The notes: generated by a model from the letters alone, not told the origin. Positions 52,312 to 61,225 are shown, counted from the stretch's first letter. The stretch is DNA of 64,000 nucleotides from Flavobacteriales bacterium (GCA_023957375.1 JAMLHB010000002.1:372001-436000), one strand, 5' to 3'. Numbers and translations are program-made.

Positions 52312-54200
52312 GATTTCAACAGATCGATTACCCCGGCCTTGATCTCCGCCGAGGTGAAGGGCATGCCCTGGATCTTGTTCAGCCCTTGTGCGTCCACCAA
52401 GTATTCCGCGCGCAGCAGCTGGCGCAGTTGTCCGCTGTTCATTTCGGGCACCAGCACCTTCTTGTAATTCTTCAGCAGGCCGCGCAGCCCCTTGTTCATG
52501 GGGAACATGTGGCGCAGGTGGACGTGGGCCACGCTGTGGCCTTCCTGCTGCAGTTCCAGTGCTGCGGTGCGGATGGCCCCGTAGGTGGAGCCCCAGCCCA
52601 CGATCAGCAGGTCGCCCTCGGGCGGGCCACTGTCCAAGCGGATGGGCCGGTACGTATCGGCAATGCGCTGCACCTTCTCGCCACGCAGGCGCACCATCAG
52701 TTCGTGGTTTTTCGGGTCGTAGCTGATGTTCCCGGTCTTGTCCTCCTTTTCGATGCCGCCGATGCGGTGTTGCAGGCCGGCCATGCCGGGCACGGCCCAA
52801 GGGCGGATGCCGCGCTCATCGCGTGCATACGGCTGGAACTTGCCTTCGCTGTCGTGGAAAGCTGCCGGATCCATGGCCGAACCGTTGGCGAACGGCGGGA
52901 TGATGGGCCGCAGGTCCTTGGCCTCCGGGAAACGCCATGGCTCCGCGCCATTGGCGATGTAGCCGTCGCTGAGCAGGATCACAGGCGTCATGTGTTCCAC
53001 GGCGAGCTTTGCCGCTTCGTACGCCATTTCAAAACAGTCCGTGGGGCTGCTGGCGGCGATCACCGGAATGGGCGCTTCGCCATTGCGGCCGTGCAATGCC
53101 TGGAAGAGGTCCGCCTGCTCGGTCTTGGTGGGCATGCCGGTGCTGGGCCCGCCGCGCTGCACGTTCACCACCACCAAGGGCAGTTCCAGCATGCAGGCCA
53201 GGCCCAGTGCTTCCCCTTTCAGTGCGATGCCCGGCCCACTGCTGGCGGTGGTGCCCAAGGCCCCGCCGTAGCTGGCACCGATGGCCGAGCACACGGCGGC
53301 GATCTCGTCCTCCGCCTGGAAGGTCTTCACCCCGAAATGCTTGTTGCGCGAGAGCTCGTGCAGGATGTCGCTGGCGGGCGTGATGGGATAGCTGCCGTAG
53401 AAAAGTTCCAGGCCGGACTTCTGCGCGGCGGCGATCAGGCCGATGGCGATGCCCTGGTTGCCGGTGATGTTGCGGTAGGTGCCCTTGGGCATGGGCGCGG
53501 GCTTCACCTCGAAGCGGGTGGTGAAGGTTTCACTGGTGTCGCCGAAGTTGTACCCCGCCTGCAGCACGCGCAGGTTGGCCTCCAGCAGGTCGGGCTTGTT
53601 CGCGAACTTCTTGGCTAAGAAGGCGCGCGAGCGGTCCAGCTTGCGGCTGTACATCCAGTGGATGAAGCCCAGCACGAACATGTTCTTGCTACGGTCCTTC
53701 TCCTTCATACCCAGCTTGGTGCCCTCGAGCGCGTTGCGGGTAAGCTTCGTGATATCCACGCTCTGCAGCACGTAGTTGTCCAAACTGCCGTCGGTAAGCG
53801 GGTTCTCCACGTCTGGATAGCCCGCCAGGCGCAGGTTCTTGGCATCGAAGCCGTCGCTGTTGGCGATGATGATGCCGCCGTTCTTGAGCTTACCGAGATT
53901 GGCCTTCAGTGCGGCGGCGTTCATCACCACCAGCACGTCGCAGGTGTCGCCCGGCGTAAACACGTCCACACTGCCGAAGTGCAACTGGAAGCCGCTGACG
54001 CCTGCCAGGGTGCCCTGCGGCGCACGGATCTCCGCCGGGTAATTGGGGAATGTGCTCACGTCGTTGCCGAAGAGCGCATTGCTGTCCGTGAACTGTGCGC
54101 CGGTGAGCTGGATGCCGTCGCCGCTGTCGCCAGCGAAGAGGATCACGACTTTCTCCCGGGCTTCCACCTTTTTGGGCGGAAGCGTTGTGGTTGTGTCCAT
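52308..54200 (-). CDS. korA: 2-oxoacid:ferredoxin oxidoreductase, alpha subunit (gamma-alpha fusion)
   Basis: The 630-residue subunit has an N-terminal POR-gamma domain (VVILFAGDSGDGIQLTGAQF, about 15-190) fused to the alpha pyrimidine-binding domain (GNQGIAIGLIAAAQKSGLELFYGSYPITPASDILHEL, about 220-450) and a transketolase C-like domain. This gamma-alpha fusion is typical of KorA in Bacteroidota. It forms a two-gene operon with korB. The start at MDTTTTLPPK lies 9 bases after the promoter -7 element. The exact 2-oxoacid is not fixed by sequence; 2-oxoglutarate is most likely. Confidence 0.95.
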   Translation of the reverse strand: MDTTTTLPPKKVEAREKVVILFAGDSGDGIQLTGAQFTDSNALFGNDVSTFPNYPAEIRAPQGTLAGVSGFQLHFGSVDVFTPGDTCDVLVVMNAAALKANLGKLKNGGIIIANSDGFDAKNLRLAGYPDVENPLTDGSLDNYVLQSVDITKLTRNALEGTKLGMKEKDRSKNMFVLGFIHWMYSRKLDRSRAFLAKKFANKPDLLEANLRVLQAGYNFGDTSETFTTRFEVKPAPMPKGTYRNITGNQGIAIGLIAAAQKSGLELFYGSYPITPASDILHELSRNKHFGVKTFQAEDEIAAVCSAIGASYGGALGTTASSGPGIALKGEALGLACMLELPLVVVNVQRGGPSTGMPTKTEQADLFQALHGRNGEAPIPVIAASSPTDCFEMAYEAAKLAVEHMTPVILLSDGYIANGAEPWRFPEAKDLRPIIPPFANGSAMDPAAFHDSEGKFQPYARDERGIRPWAVPGMAGLQHRIGGIEKEDKTGNISYDPKNHELMVRLRGEKVQRIADTYRPIRLDSGPPEGDLLIVGWGSTYGAIRTAALELQQEGHSVAHVHLRHMFPMNKGLRGLLKNYKKVLVPEMNSGQLRQLLRAEYLVDAQGLNKIQGMPFTSAEIKAGVIDLLKS

Positions 54201-54209
54201 TTCGAGGTA

Positions 54210-54217
54210 CAAAGGTA
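54210..54217 (-). promoter_or_regulatory. -7 promoter element of korAB
   Basis: On the minus strand TACCTTTG, a perfect TAnnTTTG, 9 bases before the korA ATG at 54200, so the mRNA would be almost leaderless. A TTACTTTG on the plus strand (54297-54304) is a candidate for the divergent phosphatase gene. Confidence 0.6.
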
Positions 54218-54321
54218 GTGGGGGCAAGGAGGGGTCGAACTGATGGGGGTCAGGGGCCTTCCAACCCGGCAGGTATTCACCACTGCATGGAACCCGTTAC
54301 TTTGTCCATCAGATCCACAGC

Positions 54322-55134
54322 ATGCACAAGCACATCCAACCTGGCGTTTTCCTGCTTCTGTTCTTGGCGATCGGCTGCCGTACACAATCCCCGGTGGCCA
54401 CGCAGCTGCCGCAGCTGTCCCCAGCCGCCCAACTCGCCCAGCAGAACGTGGATGCCACCATCTACCAGAACATGTCCGCCGAGGTGTACCGCCTGTTCCA
54501 ACAGGGCTATGAGCTGGCCAAGATCCGCCTGGACGCCAACTTGGCCCGGCCGCACACGCTGCCACCGGCGGTGATCGTGGACATTGACGAGACCGTGCTG
54601 GACAACAGCCCCTACCAAGTGACCAACGCCGCGAGCGGCCGCACGTATTCCCCGGAAACCTGGAAGCAATGGACCGCCAAGGCGAGCGCCAAGGCCCTGC
54701 CCGGCGCGGTGGAGTTCCTGAACTATGCCGCTGGCAAGGGCTGTGCGATTTACTACATCAGCAACCGCGAAACGGATGAACTCGGGCCCACCCTGCGGAA
54801 CCTGGCGAGCGAAGGCTTTCCCATGGTGGACACTGCCCACGTGATACTGATGCACGGCACCAGCGATAAAACAACGCGGCGCGCCCAAGTGGCCGCAACA
54901 CACTACATCGCCCTGTTGGCCGGCGACCAGCTCCGCGACTTTGACGAGAGTTTCAAAAACCGCAGCGTGGACCATGGCAAGCCACTGGTGGACGCACAAC
55001 GCGATACCCTGGAGCGTTACTTCATCATGCTGCCCAATTCCATGTATGGAACCTGGCTGGACGCGGTAAGCGGCAAACCGCTGGAAGGCAAGCCAGTGAA
55101 CAAGGGAGCCGTACTGAAGAAGAACGCCAACTGA
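54322..55134 (+). CDS. 5'-nucleotidase/acid phosphatase, lipoprotein e(P4) family
   Basis: The 270-residue lipoprotein has a signal peptide with lipobox AIGC (Cys19). The HAD motif I is VDIDETVLDNSPY, with further conserved blocks TWKQWTAKASAKALPGAVEFL, YYISNR and LLAGDQLRDFDESF. Members dephosphorylate nucleotides such as NMN and 5'-NMP at the outer membrane, helping salvage of nucleosides. It is divergent from korA and shares a base (TGATG) with dtd. Confidence 0.93.
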   Translation: MHKHIQPGVFLLLFLAIGCRTQSPVATQLPQLSPAAQLAQQNVDATIYQNMSAEVYRLFQQGYELAKIRLDANLARPHTLPPAVIVDIDETVLDNSPYQVTNAASGRTYSPETWKQWTAKASAKALPGAVEFLNYAAGKGCAIYYISNRETDELGPTLRNLASEGFPMVDTAHVILMHGTSDKTTRRAQVAATHYIALLAGDQLRDFDESFKNRSVDHGKPLVDAQRDTLERYFIMLPNSMYGTWLDAVSGKPLEGKPVNKGAVLKKNAN

Positions 55135-55586
55135 TGCGTGCCGTGGTGCAACGGGTGCGGGAAGCCTCGGTACATATTCGCGGCACCGAGCATGCGCACA
55201 TTTCCAAGGGCTTGTTGGTGTTGCTGGGGATCGAAGCAGGCGATACGGCCGAGGACCTGGAATGGCTCTGCGGCAAGGTGGCGCGCATGCGGCTCTTCGC
55301 GGATGCGGAAGACGTAATGAACTTGGACATCAACGAGGCCCAGGGCGAATTGATGTTGGTGAGCCAATTCACCCTGCACGCCAGCACCCGCAAGGGAAAC
55401 CGGCCCAGCTACATCCGCGCGGCGCGCCCGGAGGAGGCCATTCCACTTTATCTGCGTGCCAAACAGCTCTTCAGCGTGCTGGTGCACAACCACGTGCGCA
55501 GCGGCGAGTTCGGCGCCGACATGCAGGTGGAATTGGTGAACGACGGACCGGTGACCATTGTGATCGACAGCAAATTGAAAGAGTGA
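55134..55586 (+). CDS. dtd: D-aminoacyl-tRNA deacylase
   Basis: The 150-residue cytoplasmic enzyme hydrolyses D-aminoacyl-tRNAs. It starts MRAVVQRVREASV and has the signature SQFTLHASTRKGNRPSY and the Gly-cisPro-type motif NDGPVTIVID at the end. Length is exactly that of the family. Start shared with the upstream stop. Confidence 0.97.
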   Translation: MRAVVQRVREASVHIRGTEHAHISKGLLVLLGIEAGDTAEDLEWLCGKVARMRLFADAEDVMNLDINEAQGELMLVSQFTLHASTRKGNRPSYIRAARPEEAIPLYLRAKQLFSVLVHNHVRSGEFGADMQVELVNDGPVTIVIDSKLKE

Positions 55587-55600
55587 AAATTCCAAACACC

Positions 55601-55954
55601 ATGGAAGGAAGACCGGGAACGGCAGGCGGCGAAGTGGCCACCTTGCAACGCGAGGTGGAGGGGTGGATCACAACGGTGGGCGTACGCTACTTCAACGAGC
55701 TCACCAACATGGCGATCCTCACCGAGGAGGTGGGCGAAGTGGCGCGCATCATGGCCCGGCGCTACGGTGAGCAGAGCGAAAAGGAGAGCGACAAGGGCAA
55801 GGACCTCGGCGAAGAGCTGGCCGATGTGCTGTTCGTCGCCCTGTGCATTGCCAACCAAACCAACACCGATCTGCAGGCTGCGTGGCGGAAGAAAATGGAA
55901 AAGCGCACCAGCCGCGATGCGCAGCGGCACGGGCAGAACCCGAAGTTGAAGTAG
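55601..55954 (+). CDS. MazG-like nucleotide pyrophosphohydrolase
   Basis: The 117-residue protein has the all-alpha MazG fold: ELTNMAILTEEVGEVARIMARRYGEQS with the metal-binding EExxE, then ELADVLFVALCIANQTNTDL with the second ExxD. The core (VRYFNELTNMAILTEEVGEVAR...) is highly conserved among Bacteroidota. It probably removes pyrophosphate from abnormal nucleoside triphosphates. An alternative GTG start at 55583 would overlap the dtd stop and add six residues; ATG at 55601 is kept. Confidence 0.9.
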   Translation: MEGRPGTAGGEVATLQREVEGWITTVGVRYFNELTNMAILTEEVGEVARIMARRYGEQSEKESDKGKDLGEELADVLFVALCIANQTNTDLQAAWRKKMEKRTSRDAQRHGQNPKLK

Positions 55955-55964
55955 CGAGGACTCA

Positions 55965-56007
55965 AATGGGCACCGATGGACGCGGAAGGCGTCCATCGGT
56001 GCCCATT
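55965..56007. terminator. Perfect 19-base inverted repeat between convergent genes
   Basis: AATGGGCACCGATGGACGC (55965-55983) and its exact reverse complement (55989-56007) surround the loop GGAAG. It lies between the MazG-like gene stop and the waaA stop, so it should work as a strong bidirectional terminator. Confidence 0.85.
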
Positions 56008-56014
56008 ACACCTC

Positions 56015-57283
56015 CTATCGCATTACCGCCAACACCGTGCCTGCCACCCGCCCGGCCCCGCCTTTCCGCTCGTTCACATAGCGGGCCGCTGCCTCGGAAG
56101 CTTTCCTCAGCGCCTGCGGATCATTCAGCCAACGGCCCAGCGCCCCCTGCAATTCCGCCGAGTTCCTTACCTCCTGCCCTGCCCCTGCATCAATCAAGCC
56201 CTGCACTTCGGGAAATTTCTTGTGCCGCGGCCCCACGATCACCGGCACGCCCCAGGCCGCTGCTTCCAGCACGCTGTGGATGCCGTCCGTGAACCCGCCA
56301 CCCACGTATGCCACGCTGCCATAGCGGTACAAGCGGGCCAGCAAGCCCATGCGGTCCACCAGCAGTGTGCCCTGCAGCGCTGCGCCCAACATGGTTTCCA
56401 CGCTTTCTACCGGGCTTTGCTCCAATTCGCTCCAGCAGGCCAAGGGTTTGGGGAAATCGCGTTCGATGGCCGCCAGTTGTGCCTCGTGCAGCTCATGCGG
56501 CACGGCCATGCACTTGGGCGCACCCACACCCATGCCGCGCAGCGCCTCGGCTAGGAGCGCTTCATCCTTGGGCCAAGTGCTGCCGCACACCAGCACGGGC
56601 CCATTGCCGGCGAAGGCCCGGGCCAAGGGCAATTCCTCCTTGCCTGCAGCGATCGCCGCTACACGGTCGAACCGTGCATCACCACCCACCGCTACATGTC
56701 GTACTCCAACACCCTCAAGCAGCTTCAAGGAAACTTCATCCTGCGTGAAGATCTGCTTGAAGCAGCCCAGCATGCTGCGCCATGCGCCGCCATACCACCG
56801 GAAAAAGGGTTGGTCCTCGCGGAAAAGGGCGGAAACAAGGAATACCGGCACTTTCCTGCGCTCAAGGGCGTGCAAGTGGTGGTACCAGAACTCGTACTTC
56901 ACGAAGATCGCCACAGCGGGGTTCACCAAGCCCAGCAGCCGCTTTGCATGGGCCGGGCTGTCCGGCGGCAAGTACTCCACATGCGTGGCCAGCGGCTCGT
57001 TCTTGCGCGCTTCGTATCCGCTGGGACTGAAGAAGGTGAGCAGCACCGGCAGTTCCGGGCGCTGGGCCTTGATGGCCTCCAGCACGGGCCTGCCCTGTTC
57101 AAACTCGCCCACGCTGGCGCAGTGCATCCATAGGCAACCTTGCAGTTGCGGGGCCACCTGTTCCAGCCGGTCCCAGCATTCATTCCTGCCTTGCACCCAT
57201 GCCTTGGCCTTTGGGTTCCATGCGGCCGCAAGCCGGATGGCCGCATGGTATGCCCCGATGCCCAAGTCGTACAGCAAGGGCAT
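56015..57283 (-). CDS. waaA: 3-deoxy-D-manno-octulosonic acid (Kdo) transferase
   Basis: The 422-residue inner-membrane glycosyltransferase (GT30) adds Kdo to lipid A precursor from CMP-Kdo. It has an N-terminal helix (GIGAYHAAIRLAAAW), WMHCASVGEFEQGRPVLEAI, the catalytic-Glu region in that block, TFFSPSGYEARKN, VGGDARFDRV and GSTWPKDEALL, then C-terminal AYVGGGFTDGIHSVLEAAAWGVPVIVGPR. Its presence shows the organism makes lipopolysaccharide. It shares one base with the upstream outer-membrane protein gene. Confidence 0.96.
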   Translation of the reverse strand: MPLLYDLGIGAYHAAIRLAAAWNPKAKAWVQGRNECWDRLEQVAPQLQGCLWMHCASVGEFEQGRPVLEAIKAQRPELPVLLTFFSPSGYEARKNEPLATHVEYLPPDSPAHAKRLLGLVNPAVAIFVKYEFWYHHLHALERRKVPVFLVSALFREDQPFFRWYGGAWRSMLGCFKQIFTQDEVSLKLLEGVGVRHVAVGGDARFDRVAAIAAGKEELPLARAFAGNGPVLVCGSTWPKDEALLAEALRGMGVGAPKCMAVPHELHEAQLAAIERDFPKPLACWSELEQSPVESVETMLGAALQGTLLVDRMGLLARLYRYGSVAYVGGGFTDGIHSVLEAAAWGVPVIVGPRHKKFPEVQGLIDAGAGQEVRNSAELQGALGRWLNDPQALRKASEAAARYVNERKGGAGRVAGTVLAVMR

Positions 57284-58041
57284 CAGCGGTAGTATTCACG
57301 GGTGTCGCGCGTCTTGTAGATGGGCAGCGTCCAGCCGAAGCGGAACCCGGTAAGGCCGTCCACGTGGGTATCCCCATCGCTGCGGCCCTTGTCGAACTGA
57401 TAGGGGTGCATGGACTTGGTGAAGGCCACTTGCAGCTCGAACCCGCCCATGAAGTTGATGAACCGGTTGTTTCCCAAATGCTGGTATCCCACGAAGAACA
57501 TGCCTACCGGCCCCGCGGCAAGGCGGTCATAGCCCTTGAGGTAGTCACCTTCCAAGGCCGGCACCACGTCGTTCTGGTGCTGGATCAACACTTTGTGTGC
57601 GAGGTAACCTCCGCCCAATTTCAGCAGGATGCCGCTGTTGGGGTTGGGCCCCACGATGGGGATCACCTTACCGGCAAAGGCCATCACCGTAAAGCCCCGC
57701 TCGAACAGCAGGATGCTGGCCGGCTCGCCGTCCTGGTTCACCACCACTCCGTTTGCCGTGGTCATGGCCCGCAGCATGCTGCGATCGATCACCTTGTCGC
57801 CGAACAAATAGCCACCTTCCAGGCCCAGCGAATAATTGCTTTTGAACTTCACCGAGGCGCTGAGCCCCAAGTTGCTGTTGGCGCCGAAGCGTTGGGCCAT
57901 GTCACCGCTGGGCAGCTGGTAGGCATAGCTGACGGTAAGAGGCACCAAGGTGATGGAGGTGTCCTGGATGCCGCTTTGGGCCCAAATCGGCCCGGAGAGG
58001 ACGAACCCGATAACGGGTAGTAGATTCCGCGTTTGGCCCAT
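57283..58041 (-). CDS. Outer-membrane beta-barrel protein of unknown function
   Basis: The 252-residue protein has a signal peptide (MGQTRNLLPVIGFVLSGPIWAQ) and alternating amphipathic strands with Gly/aromatic pairs (LGLEGGYLFGDKVI, GILLKLGGGYLAHKV, RFGWTLPIYKTRDTREYYR). A conserved Bacteroidota family of unknown role often precedes waaA, as I recall. It is the first gene of the two-gene operon with waaA. TACCTTCG lies 6 bases before its ATG. Confidence 0.8.
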   Translation of the reverse strand: MGQTRNLLPVIGFVLSGPIWAQSGIQDTSITLVPLTVSYAYQLPSGDMAQRFGANSNLGLSASVKFKSNYSLGLEGGYLFGDKVIDRSMLRAMTTANGVVVNQDGEPASILLFERGFTVMAFAGKVIPIVGPNPNSGILLKLGGGYLAHKVLIQHQNDVVPALEGDYLKGYDRLAAGPVGMFFVGYQHLGNNRFINFMGGFELQVAFTKSMHPYQFDKGRSDGDTHVDGLTGFRFGWTLPIYKTRDTREYYR

Positions 58042-58047
58042 GCCGCG

Positions 58048-58055
58048 CGAAGGTA
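58048..58055 (-). promoter_or_regulatory. -7 promoter element 6 bases before the barrel gene ATG
   Basis: On the minus strand TACCTTCG (one mismatch to TAnnTTTG), then six bases to the ATG at 58041, which suggests a leaderless mRNA. The rest of the 292-base divergent gap to 58334 shows no gene. Confidence 0.5.
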
Positions 58056-58333
58056 CTTCCGTGAACCCATGCCTGAGCAGGGGTGATGGATGATCGACGC
58101 TCCGGAAGGCTCATCGCGGGGTGGACATGGGACCATTGCATCCTTCCCTGGTAGCCACGTACTGCCCGGGCATTGAGCCTGGCTGGCCCATGGCCTGCAT
58201 TTACCGACGGCCACCTCTAGGCATGCACGTGCGGCGCCACCGGTCCGGAAGCCGCTGCATGCAGGCTTGTCCGCATCTTCCGGCTGCTTCATTCAGCGGA
58301 TTATTTGGCGATCTTGGCCCACCCCTTCGCATG

Positions 58334-60298
58334 ATGCGCTTCCTGTCATTGGTGTGCATAGTTCTGCTTGGCCTGCCCTGCCTGAAAGCCCAGGACGCCA
58401 CCATGGTCTCCGCTTTGCTGTCCACGTACCGGAGTGCCGGTTCCGATAGTGCGCGGGCAGTGGCATTGGCCCGCATTTCCTTCCACCTGATCCGCTCCGA
58501 CCCGGACAGTGCACGGCTTACCGGCCAACAGGCGCTCAGGTTGGCCTCGAAGGGCGGGTCGCAGAGTGCAGCAGGCCATGCGTACAACAGCTTGGGCTGG
58601 CTGGATGCCGAACAGGGACGGCTGGACAGCGCCGAGTACAAGCTGCAACGGGCCCTGGCCATTTTTACCCGGCTACAGGACGGGTCCGACCAGGCCGCAG
58701 TTCTGCTCAACCTTGGCTGGTTGGCCGAGAAGCGCGGGGATGACGCCGCATCCCTAAAGCACTTCCTGCAAGCCCTAGGCAAGGCCGAAACGGCACGGGA
58801 CAGCATCAAGGAAGCCACCATCACCTACTCCATCGGCGTGAGCTACCGCAAGATGGGCGAATATGCCCAAGCGGCCGACTACCTGCAGCGTGCCTTGCGC
58901 ACGGAAACCGCATTGGGCCGGAAACAGAAAATGGCAAACTGCCTGCTGGCACTGGCCAACACCCGCCGCGAATCCGGCGACGTGCCCACAGCCCTGTCCG
59001 ACTATGAGCGGGCCGCCCACCTCTTTGCCGAAGTGAAGGATGCGGCCGGTCAAGGGCTTGTGCAGGAAAACCTCGGCGACCACTTCGCCGAGCATGAACC
59101 AGCCAAGGCCCTGTTCCATTACCAATTGGCCCTGGACCTGTACGACATCAGCGGCGGCATGCTGGACAAAGCGTATGCATTGCTCGCCATCGGCAAGGTG
59201 CGGCTGAAGCTGGGTCAACATGCGTTGGCGGAAGAAGCACTGAAAGAAGCCTCATCCTTAGCCGCACAAACCCGCTCGGGGGCCTTGGGCATGGCAGTGG
59301 AGCGCAGCCTGGCCGATCTGGCGAAGGCCAGGAATGATGCCAGTGGGGTATATGGCCACTTGGAACGTTACCTCTTCCTGCGGGACAGCTTGAAAGGCGA
59401 AGCCAACCAGCGGGAACTTGCCCGGCTGCGCACCCTGTTTGAGACCGAGCGCAAGGAGCGCGAGAACACCGAGCTTCGCGCAGAGAACATGTCCCAGCAG
59501 GAACGCCTGAAACGGCGGAAGATCCTGCTCTTTGGCAGTATGGCACTGGCCATTCTGGCCTCGGCGGCCATGATGCTGACCTGGCGCAACTACCGGCAAA
59601 AAAAGAAGTACTCCAGGGTGTTGGAGAAACTCAACGATGAGCTGGGGCACAGCAACGCGGACATCTCGGAGATGAACGGCCTGTTGGAGATGCGCCTGCT
59701 GCGCAGCCAGATGAACCCCCACTTCATCTACAATTCGCTGGCCAGCGCGGCACAATTGGTACAGACCGGCAAGCAGGCCGATGCCTTGGCCTATGTGCAG
59801 GGCTTTGCCCGCCTGCTGCGCATGGTGCTTGAATTCAGCGTGCGGGACCGCATCCCGTTGGAAGAGGAGATGGAATTCCTGGAGCTCTACCTGAAGCTGG
59901 AATCGCACCGCATACCCGGATTGCTTTACACGGTGGAGGCCGATGCCAAGCTCATCGATGAGGAGGTGATGGTGCCCGGCATGCTGGTACAGCCCTTCGT
60001 GGAGAACGCCATCTGGCACGGACTGGCCAAGCACGAAGGAATGCGCGTGCTGGGCATCCGTTTCTCCTCTACCGCGCGGGGCGGCGTGCATTGCACCGTA
60101 ACCGACAACGGTGTGGGGCGGGAAACGGCCGCCCGCGAAAACAAGGGCGATACCCACCGCTCATTGGGCATGGACCTTACCGGCCAGCGGCTTCGCCTGT
60201 TGGCGCGGCGCTTGGGCAACAACAATCACTACACCGTGAAAGACCTGCGCAACGGCGAAGGCCGGCCCCAGGGCACAGAGGTGAACCTGGAGCTGTGA
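58334..60298 (+). CDS. LytS-type sensor histidine kinase with TPR sensor domain
   Basis: The 654-residue kinase has a signal peptide (MRFLSLVCIVLLGLPCLKAQ), then about eight tetratricopeptide repeats in the periplasm (AYNSLGWLDAEQGRLDSAEYKLQRAL; ATITYSIGVSYRKMGEYAQAADYLQRAL), a coiled coil, a membrane helix (about 397-417) and the His_kinase domain of the LytS class (RLLRSQMNPHFIYNSLASAA, phospho-acceptor His463). HATPase follows with PFVENAIWHGLAKHEG and VTDNGVGRETA. Kinases of this type pair with LytTR response regulators; one is at 63315, separated by three kilobases. An ATG three bases upstream (58331) is equivalent. Confidence 0.92.
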   Translation: MRFLSLVCIVLLGLPCLKAQDATMVSALLSTYRSAGSDSARAVALARISFHLIRSDPDSARLTGQQALRLASKGGSQSAAGHAYNSLGWLDAEQGRLDSAEYKLQRALAIFTRLQDGSDQAAVLLNLGWLAEKRGDDAASLKHFLQALGKAETARDSIKEATITYSIGVSYRKMGEYAQAADYLQRALRTETALGRKQKMANCLLALANTRRESGDVPTALSDYERAAHLFAEVKDAAGQGLVQENLGDHFAEHEPAKALFHYQLALDLYDISGGMLDKAYALLAIGKVRLKLGQHALAEEALKEASSLAAQTRSGALGMAVERSLADLAKARNDASGVYGHLERYLFLRDSLKGEANQRELARLRTLFETERKERENTELRAENMSQQERLKRRKILLFGSMALAILASAAMMLTWRNYRQKKKYSRVLEKLNDELGHSNADISEMNGLLEMRLLRSQMNPHFIYNSLASAAQLVQTGKQADALAYVQGFARLLRMVLEFSVRDRIPLEEEMEFLELYLKLESHRIPGLLYTVEADAKLIDEEVMVPGMLVQPFVENAIWHGLAKHEGMRVLGIRFSSTARGGVHCTVTDNGVGRETAARENKGDTHRSLGMDLTGQRLRLLARRLGNNNHYTVKDLRNGEGRPQGTEVNLEL

Positions 60299-60589
60299 GG
60301 AAAACAGGGAGAGTTCCCGTAGGCGCGAAAACCTGAACGGCCCGCCGGAAGCAAGCCGGGACCGATGCCGTGCCAACAGAGAAGGTACCCGTTCTTCCGC
60401 AGCACCTGCTGCTACCACGCGGCTGCTCCTTCGATCCAGCGCCGTTCGATCAACAAGTACAATTTCTTCACCGTCTCCAGCCTTGCTCCGTTCCAGGCGA
60501 TCATCCACCCTGGGCAGATCCTTCTTCCGCAGTCGCACTCTTTCCGCCCCATTCAACCTATGGGCCTTGTTGGCGGCTGGGACTGGCTG
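60299..60589. other. Intergenic stretch without a recognisable gene
   Basis: After the kinase stop, nearly 300 bases carry several short overlapping open frames on both strands, none with a signal peptide, homology or promoter I can recognise. Together with the MITE-like element and the following fragment it looks like decayed DNA. Confidence 0.5.
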
Positions 60590-60597
60590 GCTCGCGG

Positions 60598-60732
60598 CCA
60601 ATGTCATTAAGTTGAGGAAGCATTTATCAACTGAGCATGGTCTGCAGGCTTGCAGCCTGCGATGTGGTCGTTCCACAGGCTGGAAGCCTGTGCTACAACA
60701 GTGCTCTTCCTCCCTTAACTGAATGACATTGG
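60598..60732. mobile_element. MITE-like element with terminal inverted repeats
   Basis: About 135 bases bounded by inverted repeats: CCAATGTCATTAAGTTGAGG at the left end and its imperfect reverse complement (ending ACTGAATGACATTGG) at the right. Directly outside are GCTCGCGG and GTTCGCGG, a 7-of-8 match that looks like a target-site duplication. Inside are two hairpins (GCAGGCTTGCAGCCTGC and ACAGGCTGGAAGCCTGT). There is no coding capacity, so it would need a transposase from elsewhere. Confidence 0.7.
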
Positions 60733-61170
60733 GTTCGCGGCTGCTCCGAGATCGGCAGGCACTGGAACTATGGGCCGCGCATCGGAGGTGGATTTCATAA
60801 GTCCGATCGCCACGGGCACGGAACCCCTCATGGCGGGCAACGGGTACATGGTCTTCTCGAAATCCTCCACCAGTCCGGACTTTAATTGGGAACTCACCCT
60901 GGTGGACGCAACCTCGTTGGTGCCGCAATGGAGCACCACCGTGGCCCAAGCACCGGGGGTGGTACCATTCTTCGGCCGCGAGCCGCTCTTCCGGTTAGGC
61001 GGAGACGACCTGCCGGTGCCGACCTCCACCCCCCCGGACCGATATGATGCGGCCCCGGCAGCTTGGCCTGGGGCCCAACCCTCTCGCAGGGCGGCAACGG
61101 CGACTTTGCCGCTTGCTCGAATCCTTGCCGCTTGCTCGATCATGCTGGGCGATCACATGTGCAACCCGCT
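60733..61170 (+). pseudogene. Possible decayed gene fragment after the MITE-like element
   Basis: The frame from about 60733 reads GTGTMGRASEVDFISPIATG, then NGYMVFSKSSTSPDFNWELT and LVDATSLVPQWSTT, with residue composition closer to a secreted beta-propeller protein than the other frames. It lacks a signal peptide and a start upstream, and runs without a stop into the next real gene. It is probably the remnant of a longer gene interrupted at the MITE-like insertion. Evidence is weak. Confidence 0.25.
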
Positions 61171-61225
61171 GCTTTACGGGCGGAATTTACCGTGTAAGTC
61201 CGCCAAGCGAACAACGAAAAACCAC

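Noticed and set aside
60299-60600. Transposase or tRNA in the gap after the LytS-type kinase
   Set aside because: No catalytic motif, cloverleaf or terminal repeats that belong to an insertion sequence were found.
60161-60949. Minus-strand frame over the end of the LytS-type kinase and the MITE-like region
   Set aside because: It crosses both inverted repeats of the element and overlaps the kinase; Arg/Ser-rich residues indicate a non-coding frame.
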